NCBI RefSeq assembly: GCF_007860135.1 | Contig: NZ_SJPV01000018.1 | Coordinates: 62,001 to 126,000 of the forward strand | From: Novipirellula artificiosorum | GTDB lineage: Bacteria > Planctomycetota > Planctomycetia > Pirellulales > Pirellulaceae | Length of the DNA: 64,000 nucleotides | Reading direction: 5' to 3' | Shown: piece by piece, positions 53,908-63,077 of the stretch | Numbering within the stretch: position 1 is the first letter of the stretch | How the letters are laid out: every line of letters starts with the position of its first letter | Translations under genes and position numbers: made by a program | The notes under the pieces: model-generated | Database searches by the model: none | What the model was told of the DNA's origin: nothing | The model's input: only the letters and a program-made list of their open reading frames with translations

Positions 53908-55270
53908 GCCCGCATGCCGGGCCCATGGAAACACATCGGGCGGATGACGATGAATCCGAGAGGGTTGCGAACAATGGGCAGATTAGGGTCCAACTTGACA
54001 ACCGAGTTCCGACCGGACGGCAGCATCCTGCTGATGACCAAGGGTGGCGACATTGCCATTTCAAATCGTGGGATCCTCGGGCCTTACCAATTGGTGTCGA
54101 TCGATAACTACACTCGCAATAGCGGTGTATGCGGAAGATCCAGTGGTATGGAGAAGCAGGCACCAGTATCACTGCATTTACAATCATGCCCAGGATCGAA
54201 AGAGCGGGCACATGCGATCGCTCGACGGAGTTCATTGGAAGAATGAAGAGGGACTGCCCTACGATGCATCCTCCACCTATTACACCGACGGTACAAAGAA
54301 CGAGTGGTACAAGTTCGAGCGGCCCAAGGTGCTGCAGGACGAAATCGGACGGGCGACGCATCTGTCACTGGCGCTGCTTGATACCGCAAAGGGTAGCGAC
54401 AAGGGGAACGACCTTCACCGTTCCAAAAATATGATTCTGCCTCTTGTTGTCGAGCGATGTGTCACGATTCTCGATGAGCATCCGATCACCGCGAAGACCA
54501 AAACCATTGCGGTTAGGATCGAAGCCGAAGCCGATTTTCATCCTCAGAAGGAGATCGACTTGGCTTCGCTACGCTTCGGATCGGATTCCTTCGTAAACAA
54601 GGGTCGCGGCTGTCGCGCAATTCGTTCCCATCTGGATGGAGAGAATCTGATCGTGCATTTTGAAGGTCAGAACGGACTCAATCGTTTCGATTTTGATTTC
54701 AAACTGCTGGGTCAGACGAAAGAGGGTGATTTGGTCATCGGCTATGCTCTGCTTCCCGGAAAATCCCCAACCGCTGCTTCTCTGTTTGCCCTGCCAGTCC
54801 AAGTGAAGGAATTGGACGCAGTCAAGACGCTCGAAGGAGTGATCGAAAATATCGGGCTGGAAGATTCTGAACCTGCGCAGGCGGTCGTCATGGAACACAG
54901 CCAAGCGGGTTGGAAGACATTGAAGCGATTTCCGTTGCCGGCGATCAAGCCTTACGAAAACAACACCCTTTCCATGATACTCGATCATCCCGATGCGGAT
55001 GATTGTGAATATGAGATACGGATTGCGGGTCAGCAGACGTGTGAAGGGTTCTGGCGCAAGGTGGATGACACGGATCCGTCGGTTGAATTTACTGGAAACT
55101 GGGGCTCGTGCGCTGATCCCGGTCCGCAATACTACATGAACAACGAACGGATCACCGAGACGGTTGGGGACTCCGTCCAGTTTGCCTTTTTCGGCTCAAA
55201 GGCGAGAGCCTATGGAACGCTAGCGGATGCCTTCGCCTTTGAATCGATCACCCATCCGATCCAGGATTGA
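53908..55270 (+). pseudogene. GH43/GH117-like glycosidase with one-base frameshift and missing 5' end
   Basis: First frame: GPWKHIGRMTMNPRGLRTMG, SNLTTEFRPDGSILLMTKGG, NYTRNSG. Second frame continues YAEDPVVWRSRHQYHCIYNH, DRKSGHMRSLDGVHWKNEEG and GTKNEWYKFERPKVLQDEIG to a full C-terminal domain ending at 55270. Removing one base, apparently the G at 54127 in GGTGTATGCG, restores the expected NSGYAEDP reading. The 5' part of the propeller and signal peptide are missing before 53908. Similar propeller proteins act on anionic polysaccharides. The single-base lesion could be a sequencing error; the 5' truncation is separate. Confidence 0.7.
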
Positions 55271-55558
55271 CGAGCGAGCGTTGGAATACTCAACTGACCC
55301 ACGGTTCTTCACCCATGGCGACTTAGAACGGGGTTTCTTTCTTCATCGTGCGTCGGCCGGGGACAAAAGCGGTTGGCCCAATTTGCAGCAGCAGTGAACA
55401 GAATGTATAAACGATTGCCTGTTCGAGCTGATTTCTTCGAGCCATTGAGCCAACCCATGGGGTTATGCTGTTAGCGTTAACGCCCACAGTCCGGCCTGCT
55501 TCCTCTTCCAACGAACCAAGCGATCCACGCACCACCAACCCGCTTTTCGAGATTAACC

Positions 55559-56971
55559 ATGCGACGATCCCTACTCTCTTTTGCCGTTGCCCTTGCTGTT
55601 TTGACAACGACCGTCAGAGCCGATAACTGGGCTCATTGGCGTGGTCCAACGGGCAACAGCGTTTCACCCACCGCCCATCCACCGACCGAGTGGTCGGCAA
55701 CGAAAAACGTGAAGTGGAAGGTGCTAATCCCAGGCCGCGGCACGGGTTCGCCGGTGATTTGGGAAGATCAAGTGTTTGTCGTGAGTGCGGTGCGATCCGA
55801 TGGTCAGACAGAACCGCAGGGTGCGGCGCCGCCAAGTGGTCCAAACGCCGGGGGACGTGGGGGTCCAGGCGGCGGTAGACCTGGCGGTGGTAGACCTGGC
55901 GGTGGTAGACCAGGCGGTGGTAGAGGATTTGGAGGAGGAAGGCCTGGTGGAGAAGGTGGTGGCGAAACGCTCCCGAAGCTGCAATTCAAAATCTATTGCT
56001 TTGATCGCCAATCTGGTGCATTGCGTTGGGAGCAAACGGCGATCGAAGCCACGCCACACCAGCAAGTCCATCAAACCAACAGTTTCGCTTCCGCATCCCC
56101 CTGCACTGACGGTCAGCACGTCTATGCCCACTTCGGCTCACGTGGTTTGTACTGCTACACGATGACAGGCGACTTGGTTTGGAAACGCGACGACTTTGGA
56201 AAGATGGAGACACGAAGTGGATTTGGTGAAGGAAGCTCGCCGACGATCGCCGGCGACAAGATCTTGGTGCCATGGGATCATGAAGGCGAATCGTTCCTTT
56301 ATGGGCTCGACAAAGCGACCGGCAAGACGATTTGGAAGACACCGCGCGACGAGCCGACGTGTTGGGCCACTCCGCTCGTTGTCGACGTGGACGGCAAGCC
56401 GCAAGTTGTCATGAATGGACAAACGTGTGCTCGGGCTTACGACTTGGCAAGTGGGCAGGAATTATGGCGCTGCGGCGGACAAACCGCCCGGCCCTGTTCT
56501 TCCGCGGTCGCCGGTGGCGGACTTGTTTTCGTCGGCAGCGGTTTTCAAGGTAATTTCCTCGGCGCCTTTCGACTGACAGGATCAGGCGACATCGAAGACA
56601 CCGATGCGGTCGCTTGGACCACCGAGCGTGACTGTCCCGACGTGGCGTCTCCGATGCTGTCCGGCGGTCGACTGTATTATCATAAAGGCAAAGGGGGCCA
56701 GTTGACATGCGTGGATTCCGCGACCGGCAAACCTTTTTACAGTGCCGCCAGGATTGATGACATCCGTAGCACCTACGCGTCACCAGTTGCAGCCGGCGGA
56801 CATGTCTATTTGACCGGACGAAGTGGCACCACCGTGGTGATCAAGGATGCGGAAAGCCTTGAGATCGTCGCAACGAATTCGGTCGGTGAAGGGGTCGATG
56901 CGACACCGGCACCTGTGGACAACGAGTTGTTCATTCGCGGGGAACAGCATTTGTTCTGCATCACCGAGTAG
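55559..56971 (+). CDS. PQQ-type beta-propeller protein with Gly-Arg-Pro-rich insert, secreted
   Basis: 470 residues, signal peptide RRSLLSFAVALAVLTTTVRA. Typical planctomycete start WAHWRGPTGNSVSPTAHPPT, then an eight-bladed PQQ-like WD propeller with repeated blade ends (YCFDRQSGALRWEQ, GLDKATGKTIWKT, YDLASGQELWRCGG). Residues about 98-135 form a tandem GGGRPGGGRPGGGR insert, coded by near-perfect 15-base repeats (55868-55930), between the first blades. No dehydrogenase active-site residues are apparent, so it is probably a scaffold or ligand-binding protein. Its stop codon TAG is provided by the first bases of REP-like element A2. Confidence 0.85.
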   Translation: MRRSLLSFAVALAVLTTTVRADNWAHWRGPTGNSVSPTAHPPTEWSATKNVKWKVLIPGRGTGSPVIWEDQVFVVSAVRSDGQTEPQGAAPPSGPNAGGRGGPGGGRPGGGRPGGGRPGGGRGFGGGRPGGEGGGETLPKLQFKIYCFDRQSGALRWEQTAIEATPHQQVHQTNSFASASPCTDGQHVYAHFGSRGLYCYTMTGDLVWKRDDFGKMETRSGFGEGSSPTIAGDKILVPWDHEGESFLYGLDKATGKTIWKTPRDEPTCWATPLVVDVDGKPQVVMNGQTCARAYDLASGQELWRCGGQTARPCSSAVAGGGLVFVGSGFQGNFLGAFRLTGSGDIEDTDAVAWTTERDCPDVASPMLSGGRLYYHKGKGGQLTCVDSATGKPFYSAARIDDIRSTYASPVAAGGHVYLTGRSGTTVVIKDAESLEIVATNSVGEGVDATPAPVDNELFIRGEQHLFCITE

Positions 56972-57039
56972 GGCCGGTTCCTACCGGCCAAATCGAGGCA
57001 GTCCGGTGGGAACCGGACCTAAGTGTTTTATGGAAATGC
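56968..57039. repeat. 72-bp palindromic REP-like element, copy A2
   Basis: Differs from the copy at 7976-8047 at only 2 of 72 bases. The element starts at GTAGGG, so its first TAG is the stop codon of the PQQ propeller gene (56969-56971). Same orientation as copy A1. Confidence 0.85.
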
Positions 57040-57043
57040 ACGA

Positions 57044-57112
57044 GCCGCCGGTATTTCATGGTCCTAACCGGCGGCTAACGCCTTGCCGCTCATAGAGTGA
57101 CGCTGTCCAGCT
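57044..57112. repeat. Family C repeat, copy 1, with terminator-like hairpin
   Basis: A perfect inverted pair GCCGCCGGT / ACCGGCGGC (57044-57052, 57067-57075) with 14-base loop, then CTAACGCCTTGCCGCTCAT. Bases 57050-57110 match the reverse complement of 59891-59951 with a few differences. Directly follows element A2 and may also terminate the PQQ transcript. Confidence 0.7.
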
Positions 57113-57164
57113 AGGCCTTTTTTTTCCATGAATCTTATCCCGTTGTGACAAGCATCAAATAAAC

Positions 57165-58391
57165 ATGAAAGCTCCACTCCTCTTGCTTGCTGCGGTCGCC
57201 CTTGGGATACCGCTGAACTCCCTATGCCTTGGACAGAATCTTGCTGACACGAATCAGCTTCAGAAATGGCTGAAGCAATTCCCCGCCGCGGACACCAATG
57301 GCGACGGAAAGCTTTCAAGCGATGAAGCCATTGCCTATCGCAATGAGTTTCTTGCCAGCGGGCCCGCGAATCGTTGGGCCAAAACCGGGGCAGTCAAGCG
57401 AGAGTTCGGGGTCGATCCTGGCTGGGATTCAAGGACCTTTCCCGAACAAGCGGTCTGCCACAAGACTCCCGCAGAAATCAGACAGATCTTTGCAGAGGTC
57501 AGCTCGGGGAAACAGCCCGCGGTCGTCTCTTACGAGAAACCGGCCGACGGTGCTTTGCGGATCGTCGGGACCGGTCACAGCTTCATGATGCCGGGTTACA
57601 AGACGCTTCCCGTTATCTGCAAGGGAGCCGGAATGACTCAGCCACTTTACACGCATGTCGGCGGGGGCATGACGGGGAGTGCACGCTACAAGTGGGAGCA
57701 AGAGAACGGAATTTTTCAATTCGATGGCAAGCCCGTGCCGAAGTTGCTCGCCTCGATCGCCAATGCACCGTGGGATGCGATGATGTTTGGGCCCTACTTC
57801 AACGACCGTCCAGCCTATTACTCGTGCTGGTTCGACTTTTGTCTGAAGTACAACCCTGAGATGAAGTTCTATTTATCGGATGCCTGGCCTCAGCTCGAAC
57901 AGCTTGGAACGAAGCCAGCGTCCGAAGCATTTTTTACCGCAGAGGTCTTGGACCGCATGGGAGCCGAGAGAAGATCGATGTACCGTCAGACTCTCGATCC
58001 GCTGCTCAATGCGTACCCAGGTAAGGTTTTTGTGCTTCCAACGTCGGACGCGATGGTATTGGCTGCGAAGCATTTTCTTCGTGGTGAATTGCCTGGAATC
58101 GAGGGACTGCACCGCGCGATCGGGAAAAAGGAGCGTTCGCTTTGGAAGGACCAACTTGGTCACCTCGGTCCCGGCCTTGAACGCCTCGAAGGGTACGTGT
58201 TCTACGCCACCCTCTACGGGCAATCCCCTGAACGAATTGAAAAGGTGATTGAGTTTGGCGGCGACGCAAGCTTCCCAAATCAGGAACTCGACCGCATGTT
58301 CCGTAAGATCGCATGGCAGGCTGTCGCCGAGCATCCCTTTTCGGGCGTGAGCGACAAGGATGGCGACGGTGTCAAGGATTCATCCAGGTAG
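57165..58391 (+). CDS. Secreted EF-hand protein with SGNH-hydrolase-like domain
   Basis: 408 residues, signal peptide (KAPLLLLAAVALGIPLNSLC). A perfect EF-hand loop at 43-54 (DTNGDGKLSSDE) and a second calcium-type DKDGDGVKD motif at the very C-terminus. The body from about 130 (LRIVGTGHSFMMPGYKTLPV) has the GxxHSFM start and GLERLEGYVFYATLYGQSPE stretch of planctomycete proteins related to SGNH/GDSL-type folds, though a clear catalytic Ser-His pair cannot be assigned by eye. Calcium-dependent extracellular esterase or binding protein is a guess. Solitary, convergent with the alginate lyase gene. Confidence 0.7.
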   Translation: MKAPLLLLAAVALGIPLNSLCLGQNLADTNQLQKWLKQFPAADTNGDGKLSSDEAIAYRNEFLASGPANRWAKTGAVKREFGVDPGWDSRTFPEQAVCHKTPAEIRQIFAEVSSGKQPAVVSYEKPADGALRIVGTGHSFMMPGYKTLPVICKGAGMTQPLYTHVGGGMTGSARYKWEQENGIFQFDGKPVPKLLASIANAPWDAMMFGPYFNDRPAYYSCWFDFCLKYNPEMKFYLSDAWPQLEQLGTKPASEAFFTAEVLDRMGAERRSMYRQTLDPLLNAYPGKVFVLPTSDAMVLAAKHFLRGELPGIEGLHRAIGKKERSLWKDQLGHLGPGLERLEGYVFYATLYGQSPERIEKVIEFGGDASFPNQELDRMFRKIAWQAVAEHPFSGVSDKDGDGVKDSSR

Positions 58392-58419
58392 TCTTCGGTC
58401 ACGCCGTCGAGTTGTCCTC

Positions 58420-59496
58420 TCACAGTTGTGGGTATTCCCATTTCTTTTTTCCTTTGCCATAGGAATTCAGAAATGCTTCGGCCTTCCGGATGCTCCGGCC
58501 GTCGGGAGTCTCATAGCCCAAAAGGTCCACGCCGACCTTATCGCCCAATTTGGCGAGTCGCATGAAGGCACTCAGATTCATCTTGCTGTAAGTGAAGCTC
58601 TTCGTGCGAGCCAGTTCGTGCGGTTGACGTCCATCGGGTTCGATCTGTGTTGCAATGCGTTTTGTCTTGACGGATTCGAGCAGTTCACGGGCCTCATCGT
58701 TCTTACCCAGGAACAGTAGGATCGTTGCAACCTGGACATCATACCAAGTTCCGTGATTATTCAATCGAGTGCCTTCCTGTTTGCCCTTCTCGCTGAATTG
58801 CAACCAGTGCAGATAATCTTCCATCCATTTCACGACTTCTCGATAGGTGGGTTCAGGGATCATTTCGTTGGCCCACATCAGGTGAATCGGAATCAATAGC
58901 TGTTCGATTTTGAGCCATTCGATAATTCCGAAGCAACGCCCGTCATAAAGACCGGGAACGCCTTGACCATACTCCAGATGCGGATTCATTCGCGTGGTTG
59001 GATCAATGCACCAAGCCTTCAACAGCTCAATCGCAGCATCTGAATATTGGGTGTCGTCCGAATAGAAAGCCGCCATCCCAAGCGAGTTGACCCGATTGAA
59101 GAACTGTAGTGTGACATCATGATCACTATTCGCTCCTTGTGTGTCAGGATTCACACGACCGTCACGCCGTATCCAGGGCAGACCATCCTCCTTCTCGGGG
59201 TCAGGCCACCAATAAGGCGCAATGCTGTAGTAGTCTCGCTCATCCCCGCTGGGGGGCGTGATGGATTGATGGATCACCGACAATGGCTCGAGACCAAGAA
59301 CGCGGTCCGCTTTCTGCATCATCGCGTCATACTCGGGCCGATTCTTCGGGTCCTGTTGCTGCCATTGTTGTTTTCGTTCGAGCAATTGCGGATAGTCGAC
59401 GAGTACAAAATCCCCCGGTTCCTTGCTGCAGCTCTCGCCGGGCGGAACCATGCAAAGGCACAGCAATACGAGTAGAATCGGTGATTGCCGCGTCAT
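58420..59496 (-). CDS. Alginate lyase-family protein, secreted
   Basis: 358 residues from ATG 59496, which gives a signal peptide (TRQSPILLVLLCLCMVPPGE); the ORF is open 15 codons further. The alginate lyase (PL5-like, PF05426) fold is marked by GDERDYYSIAPYWWPDPEKE, LNNHGTWYDVQVATILLFLG (catalytic Asn/His, about 245-265 in this numbering) and IEPDGRQPHELARTKSFTYS. Cleaves mannuronate-type linkages by beta-elimination in characterised relatives. An internally deleted homologue is at 21206-21749. Convergent with the EF-hand gene. Confidence 0.88.
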   Translation of the reverse strand: MTRQSPILLVLLCLCMVPPGESCSKEPGDFVLVDYPQLLERKQQWQQQDPKNRPEYDAMMQKADRVLGLEPLSVIHQSITPPSGDERDYYSIAPYWWPDPEKEDGLPWIRRDGRVNPDTQGANSDHDVTLQFFNRVNSLGMAAFYSDDTQYSDAAIELLKAWCIDPTTRMNPHLEYGQGVPGLYDGRCFGIIEWLKIEQLLIPIHLMWANEMIPEPTYREVVKWMEDYLHWLQFSEKGKQEGTRLNNHGTWYDVQVATILLFLGKNDEARELLESVKTKRIATQIEPDGRQPHELARTKSFTYSKMNLSAFMRLAKLGDKVGVDLLGYETPDGRSIRKAEAFLNSYGKGKKKWEYPQL

Positions 59497-59584
59497 GGAC
59501 GGGAAACAATGGTTTACTTGTCTCCATCTCGTCATAATCATGATGGATTCCTTCGATCATCTTGATGTTGCAGGGGAAGGTTTG

Positions 59585-59703
59585 AGAACCGATCCGAAAA
59601 GGGGTCTGACCCTTTGTCGACCGACGTTTCGATTGCTCAAAAACTCGTTATTTTCCAATGGATTCGCTACCGATACGCTCAGACCCCTTTTCTGATAGGT
59701 TCT
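59585..59703. mobile_element. 119-bp MITE-like element with 25-bp inverted ends (family D)
   Basis: Ends 59585-59609 and 59679-59703 are inverted copies (23 of 25), both containing GAAAAGGGGTCTGA. The 69-base interior has no coding capacity. A lone arm occurs at 7687-7711. Size and structure suit a miniature non-autonomous or REP-type element; no flanking target duplication was evident. Confidence 0.6.
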
Positions 59704-59890
59704 AAGAATCAGCAGGTGTGAACTTGGCTAGCAGGTGCGCCGTGCTCTGGTGCCACAGCATTCTACACGATTCCTGCTTGCTGACCTCAACCACCGCGTC
59801 GAGAGCAAATCCAACCTTGTGCTCTGTTCCGATTCAACTTTAGGGTTGGAGCATAGCGAAAGCAATGGATCTGGAATCAAGCGGATCGAG

Positions 59891-59951
59891 CTGGACAGCG
59901 AGACTTTGTGAGCGGCAAGGCGCTAGCCGCCGGTTATGCTCATGAAATACC
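59891..59951. repeat. Family C repeat, copy 2 (inverted relative to copy 1)
   Basis: Reverse complement matches 57050-57110: GGTATTTCATG, TAACCGGCGGCTA, CGCCTTGCCGCTCA and CGCTGTCCAG blocks in the same order with small indels. Lacks the complete second arm that gives copy 1 its hairpin. Confidence 0.65.
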
Positions 59952-59996
59952 TGCAGCTAGCTATTTGCAAATACTGACAGACGCCACAAGGAACAA

Positions 59997-61247
59997 ATGA
60001 TGACACCTCCCAATGGATTGATGATCGGCACCGGTGAATACACCACTGGTTTTGTAGGCGGAGCCGCGAGCCGGTCCGACAAGAGTGCCGGCGTCGTGGC
60101 GCTTTCCTTGTTTGACTTGCGACGGCGAGGTCGAGTTGGGGACTTGGCCATGGTTGGCACCAACGGAACCAAGTTCCCTGGCCTGAGACAGCATTTGCAT
60201 GACGCGATCGAGACCACTTACCGAGACATGAATGTCGACGTTTTGACTTTTCCGGCCGATCATGTTGAGTGTGATCCCGCGGCCTATTTGGCGGCGATGG
60301 ATACGTTATCGCCTGGTGATTTTGTGACCCTCTTTACACCCGATGATTTGCATTTTCCGATTGCGATCGAAGCGGTCAACCGGGGACTGCACGTGTTGAT
60401 CGCCAAGCCGCTGGTCAAATTGCTTTCCGAACACCTGCAACTGATTGTCGCGGCGGAAGCCAACAACGTTGTGGTCGCGTTAGAGGTCCACAAGCGTTGG
60501 GATCCGATCTATCGTGATGCCCGTGACAGGATTCGATCGCTGGGAGAATTTAGCCATTTCATGTCGTACATGAGCCAACCCAAAACACAGTTGGGGACGT
60601 TTCGTTCGTGGGCTGGAAAGTCAAGTGACATCAGCTATTACTTGAACGCTCATCATATCGATTATCACGCCTGGTGTATCGTCCCCGATGCTTTGCCTCG
60701 TTCGGTTTACGCCACTGCGGCAACAGGAATCGCGAAGGGCTTGCAAATGGATACCGAAGACACCATTGCGCTCAACGTCGTTTGGGAGAATGTAGCGACG
60801 GGAAATCTTGGAACCGCCCATTACGTCGCGTCGTGGGTCGCCCCCCCAAGCGACGTGCATTCTCAACAACGTTTTTTTTACATGGGACACCAGGGTGAGG
60901 TCACCATTGATCAAGCTCATCGAGGATATACGCTGTCGACAGACAAGCGAGGCTACGCTTCGTCAAATCCGTTGTTCATGAAGTACACGCCCAATGCGGC
61001 AGGTGAGTTCGCGGGTCAGTCGGGCTATGGCTACTTGAGTATCGAAGCGTTTGTCGATGCGGTTTGTAACATGCGCAAAGCCGGCGCGGTGCCCAGCGAT
61101 TTTTCTCAATGCTTGGCGCTGGCACAGGATACCGTATGGGTGACGGCGATTTTGGAAGGCGGAAGGCGCAGTCTCGATTCCGGCACCGTCCAGAACATTC
61201 GCTACGAGGGCAAGCGTCCGATTGGCTTCGATCAAGCAGGGCCATGA
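59997..61247 (+). CDS. Cytosolic Gfo/Idh/MocA-type protein with atypical motifs
   Basis: 416 residues, AAGGA 7 bases before the ATG (a second ATG follows directly). No leader, unlike the other two MocA-type proteins here. The N-terminus LMIGTGEYTTGFVGG replaces the usual GxGxxG, and the catalytic motif reads AKP (HVLIAKPLVKLLSEH) rather than EKP, retaining Lys. VVALEVHKRWDPIYRDARDR and AHHIDYHAWCIVPDALP are the substrate-side motifs. Probably oxidises a sugar or cyclitol derived from degraded polysaccharide; exact substrate unknown. Convergent with the sulfatase gene. Confidence 0.8.
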   Translation: MMTPPNGLMIGTGEYTTGFVGGAASRSDKSAGVVALSLFDLRRRGRVGDLAMVGTNGTKFPGLRQHLHDAIETTYRDMNVDVLTFPADHVECDPAAYLAAMDTLSPGDFVTLFTPDDLHFPIAIEAVNRGLHVLIAKPLVKLLSEHLQLIVAAEANNVVVALEVHKRWDPIYRDARDRIRSLGEFSHFMSYMSQPKTQLGTFRSWAGKSSDISYYLNAHHIDYHAWCIVPDALPRSVYATAATGIAKGLQMDTEDTIALNVVWENVATGNLGTAHYVASWVAPPSDVHSQQRFFYMGHQGEVTIDQAHRGYTLSTDKRGYASSNPLFMKYTPNAAGEFAGQSGYGYLSIEAFVDAVCNMRKAGAVPSDFSQCLALAQDTVWVTAILEGGRRSLDSGTVQNIRYEGKRPIGFDQAGP

Positions 61248-61354
61248 ACTCAGACTCGGCGCAAAGCGACACTCGGCATCGGTGCGGTTCCTGTTAAACG
61301 CTTGACGGGAAATCGCCGAGCAGCAAGACGTGGACCGTGCTTCCGTTGGGCTTG

Positions 61355-62953
61355 TCAAAGCGCCGGCGTGCGCATGGTTTCTTGCCATGCTTTCGGTTTT
61401 TCCGCTACATCGCTGTCGTCCTCGTAATGCTCACGAATGCGATCCAGTTCAGCACGGACTTCGGCAATTTTATCGGCATAGGCCGGGTTGTTGTACTGAT
61501 TCGTCAGTTCATCTGGGTCGTTTTCCAGGTCGTAGAACTCCCACTCTTCGCCGAATTGGTAGAACTTCATCAGCTTATGTGTTTCGGTGCGGACTCCATA
61601 GTGTCGTGGCACCATGTGCACACTTGGGTATTCGTAATAATGGTAATAGATGCTCTTTCGCCAATCGGCAGGTTGCTCTCCCTTAAGGAGCGGGACCAGC
61701 GAACGGCCCTGCATGTCGTCAGGGATCTTGGCACCTGCCACGTCGAGAAAGGTTTCGCCATAGTCCAGGTTTTGGACCATTCGTTCTGACTTCGATCCCG
61801 CTTTTGTGACGCCGGGCCATTTGACGATTAACGGCATCTTGAGCGACTCTTCATACATCCAACGTTTGTCGAACCAACCGTGGTCGCCGACATAAAAACC
61901 TTGATCCGAAGAGTAGATCACGATCGTGTTGTTATCGACCCCAATGTCCTTCAAGGTGTCCATGAGGGTGCCGACGCTTTCGTCCACGCCCTTGATGCAA
62001 CGCAGGTAGTTCTTAGCGTAGCGTTGGAATTTCCAACGGACCAAATCGTCGCAGCTGAGATTCTGCGCATGGAAGTCCTTGTCTTTGGGAGCATAGGCGT
62101 CTCGCCAGACTTCAAGTTGTTCCGGTGACATGCGTTGCATGTTCATCCATGCTGATTTATCGACTCTTCCCTTGATCGATTTGCCGTCAAAATCCTTGAC
62201 CAGATCGACGAAGAGATCGAAGTTCAGGTGCATATGGCGATCGATTTCAAGTTCCTGATAGCGAGCCGGTTTTTCATTGTCCCACCAGCGGTCGAAGAGC
62301 GTATTCGGTTCTGGGATCTCGATGTCGTCGTACAGGTGCAAGTGACGCGGGGCTGGCATCCAGTTGCGATGGGGGGCTTTGTGCTGGACCATCAGCATGA
62401 ACGGTTTCTCTGCGTCGCGGCCTTCTTGCAGCCACTTGACGGCAAGGTCGGTGACGATGTCCGTGCAGTGGCCTTCAATCCGCATTTGACCTTCGGGCGT
62501 GATCATGTCGGGGTTGTAGTACAGCCCCTGCCCGGGTAGGACTTTCCAATCATCAAATCCCTGCGGCGTTCCCTTCAGGTGCGACTTACCATAGAGGGCC
62601 GTTGTGTAGCCGGCCTTCTGCAGAAGTTTTGGAAATGTTTGTTGGTTCCAGTCGAATGAATTGCCGTTGTTCATGAACCCGTTTTTGTGGCTGTGTTTGC
62701 CCGTCATGATGACGGCGCGGCTGGGGCCACAAATCGAATTCGTGCAAAAGCTGTTTTGGAACAGCATGCCTTGCGCTGCCAACTTGTCAATGTTCGGTGT
62801 TGGGTCAACCGATTTCAGCCATCCGTCGTACGCGCCAATGGCATGAGGCGCGTGATCATCGGAGAAAATGAACACGATGTTCGGGCGTTCGGCAGCCATG
62901 CCCGAACCGAGCAGACTGAACGTCACCAGTAGTGAAGCGAGGAATCGTTTCAT
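61355..62953 (-). CDS. Secreted sulfatase (CGPSR signature)
   Basis: 532 residues, signal peptide KRFLASLLVTFSLLGSGMA. PNIVFIFSDDHAPHAIGAYD gives Asp32/Asp33, the formylglycine precursor is Cys75 in CGPSR (SICGPSRAVIMTGKHSHKNG), ALYGKSHLKG the conserved Lys/His, and IYSSDQGFYVGDHGWFDKRW the second metal site typical of iduronate/mucin-type S1 sulfatases. The SDDH(A) start and GDHGWFDKRWMYEES block separate it from the arylsulfatase-like group at 29-30 kb. C-terminal EFYDLENDPDELTNQYNNP intact. Same strand as the HEAT-repeat sulfatase upstream and may be co-transcribed. Confidence 0.93.
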   Translation of the reverse strand: MKRFLASLLVTFSLLGSGMAAERPNIVFIFSDDHAPHAIGAYDGWLKSVDPTPNIDKLAAQGMLFQNSFCTNSICGPSRAVIMTGKHSHKNGFMNNGNSFDWNQQTFPKLLQKAGYTTALYGKSHLKGTPQGFDDWKVLPGQGLYYNPDMITPEGQMRIEGHCTDIVTDLAVKWLQEGRDAEKPFMLMVQHKAPHRNWMPAPRHLHLYDDIEIPEPNTLFDRWWDNEKPARYQELEIDRHMHLNFDLFVDLVKDFDGKSIKGRVDKSAWMNMQRMSPEQLEVWRDAYAPKDKDFHAQNLSCDDLVRWKFQRYAKNYLRCIKGVDESVGTLMDTLKDIGVDNNTIVIYSSDQGFYVGDHGWFDKRWMYEESLKMPLIVKWPGVTKAGSKSERMVQNLDYGETFLDVAGAKIPDDMQGRSLVPLLKGEQPADWRKSIYYHYYEYPSVHMVPRHYGVRTETHKLMKFYQFGEEWEFYDLENDPDELTNQYNNPAYADKIAEVRAELDRIREHYEDDSDVAEKPKAWQETMRTPAL

Positions 62954-63077
62954 GAAGAATCTCGTTGTTTCTAAATTTCTTGCGGACCAGGAGACATGCA
63001 GTTTACCTGGCTAAGGTCGAAGACCCGAGTGACTGAACGCATCAAAGTGTGGAGCGCCAATGGACGGGTCGCGTCGG

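Larger units (their letters stand above)
59542..59996. other. Repeat-rich intergenic region
   Basis: 455 bases between alginate lyase and MocA-type genes, transcribed away from it on both sides. Contains the family D inverted-repeat element and family C copy 2. No coding frame recognised. Confidence 0.6.

Noticed and set aside
59585-59703. Complete insertion sequence
   Set aside because: No transposase reading frame in 119 bases and no target-site duplication seen.
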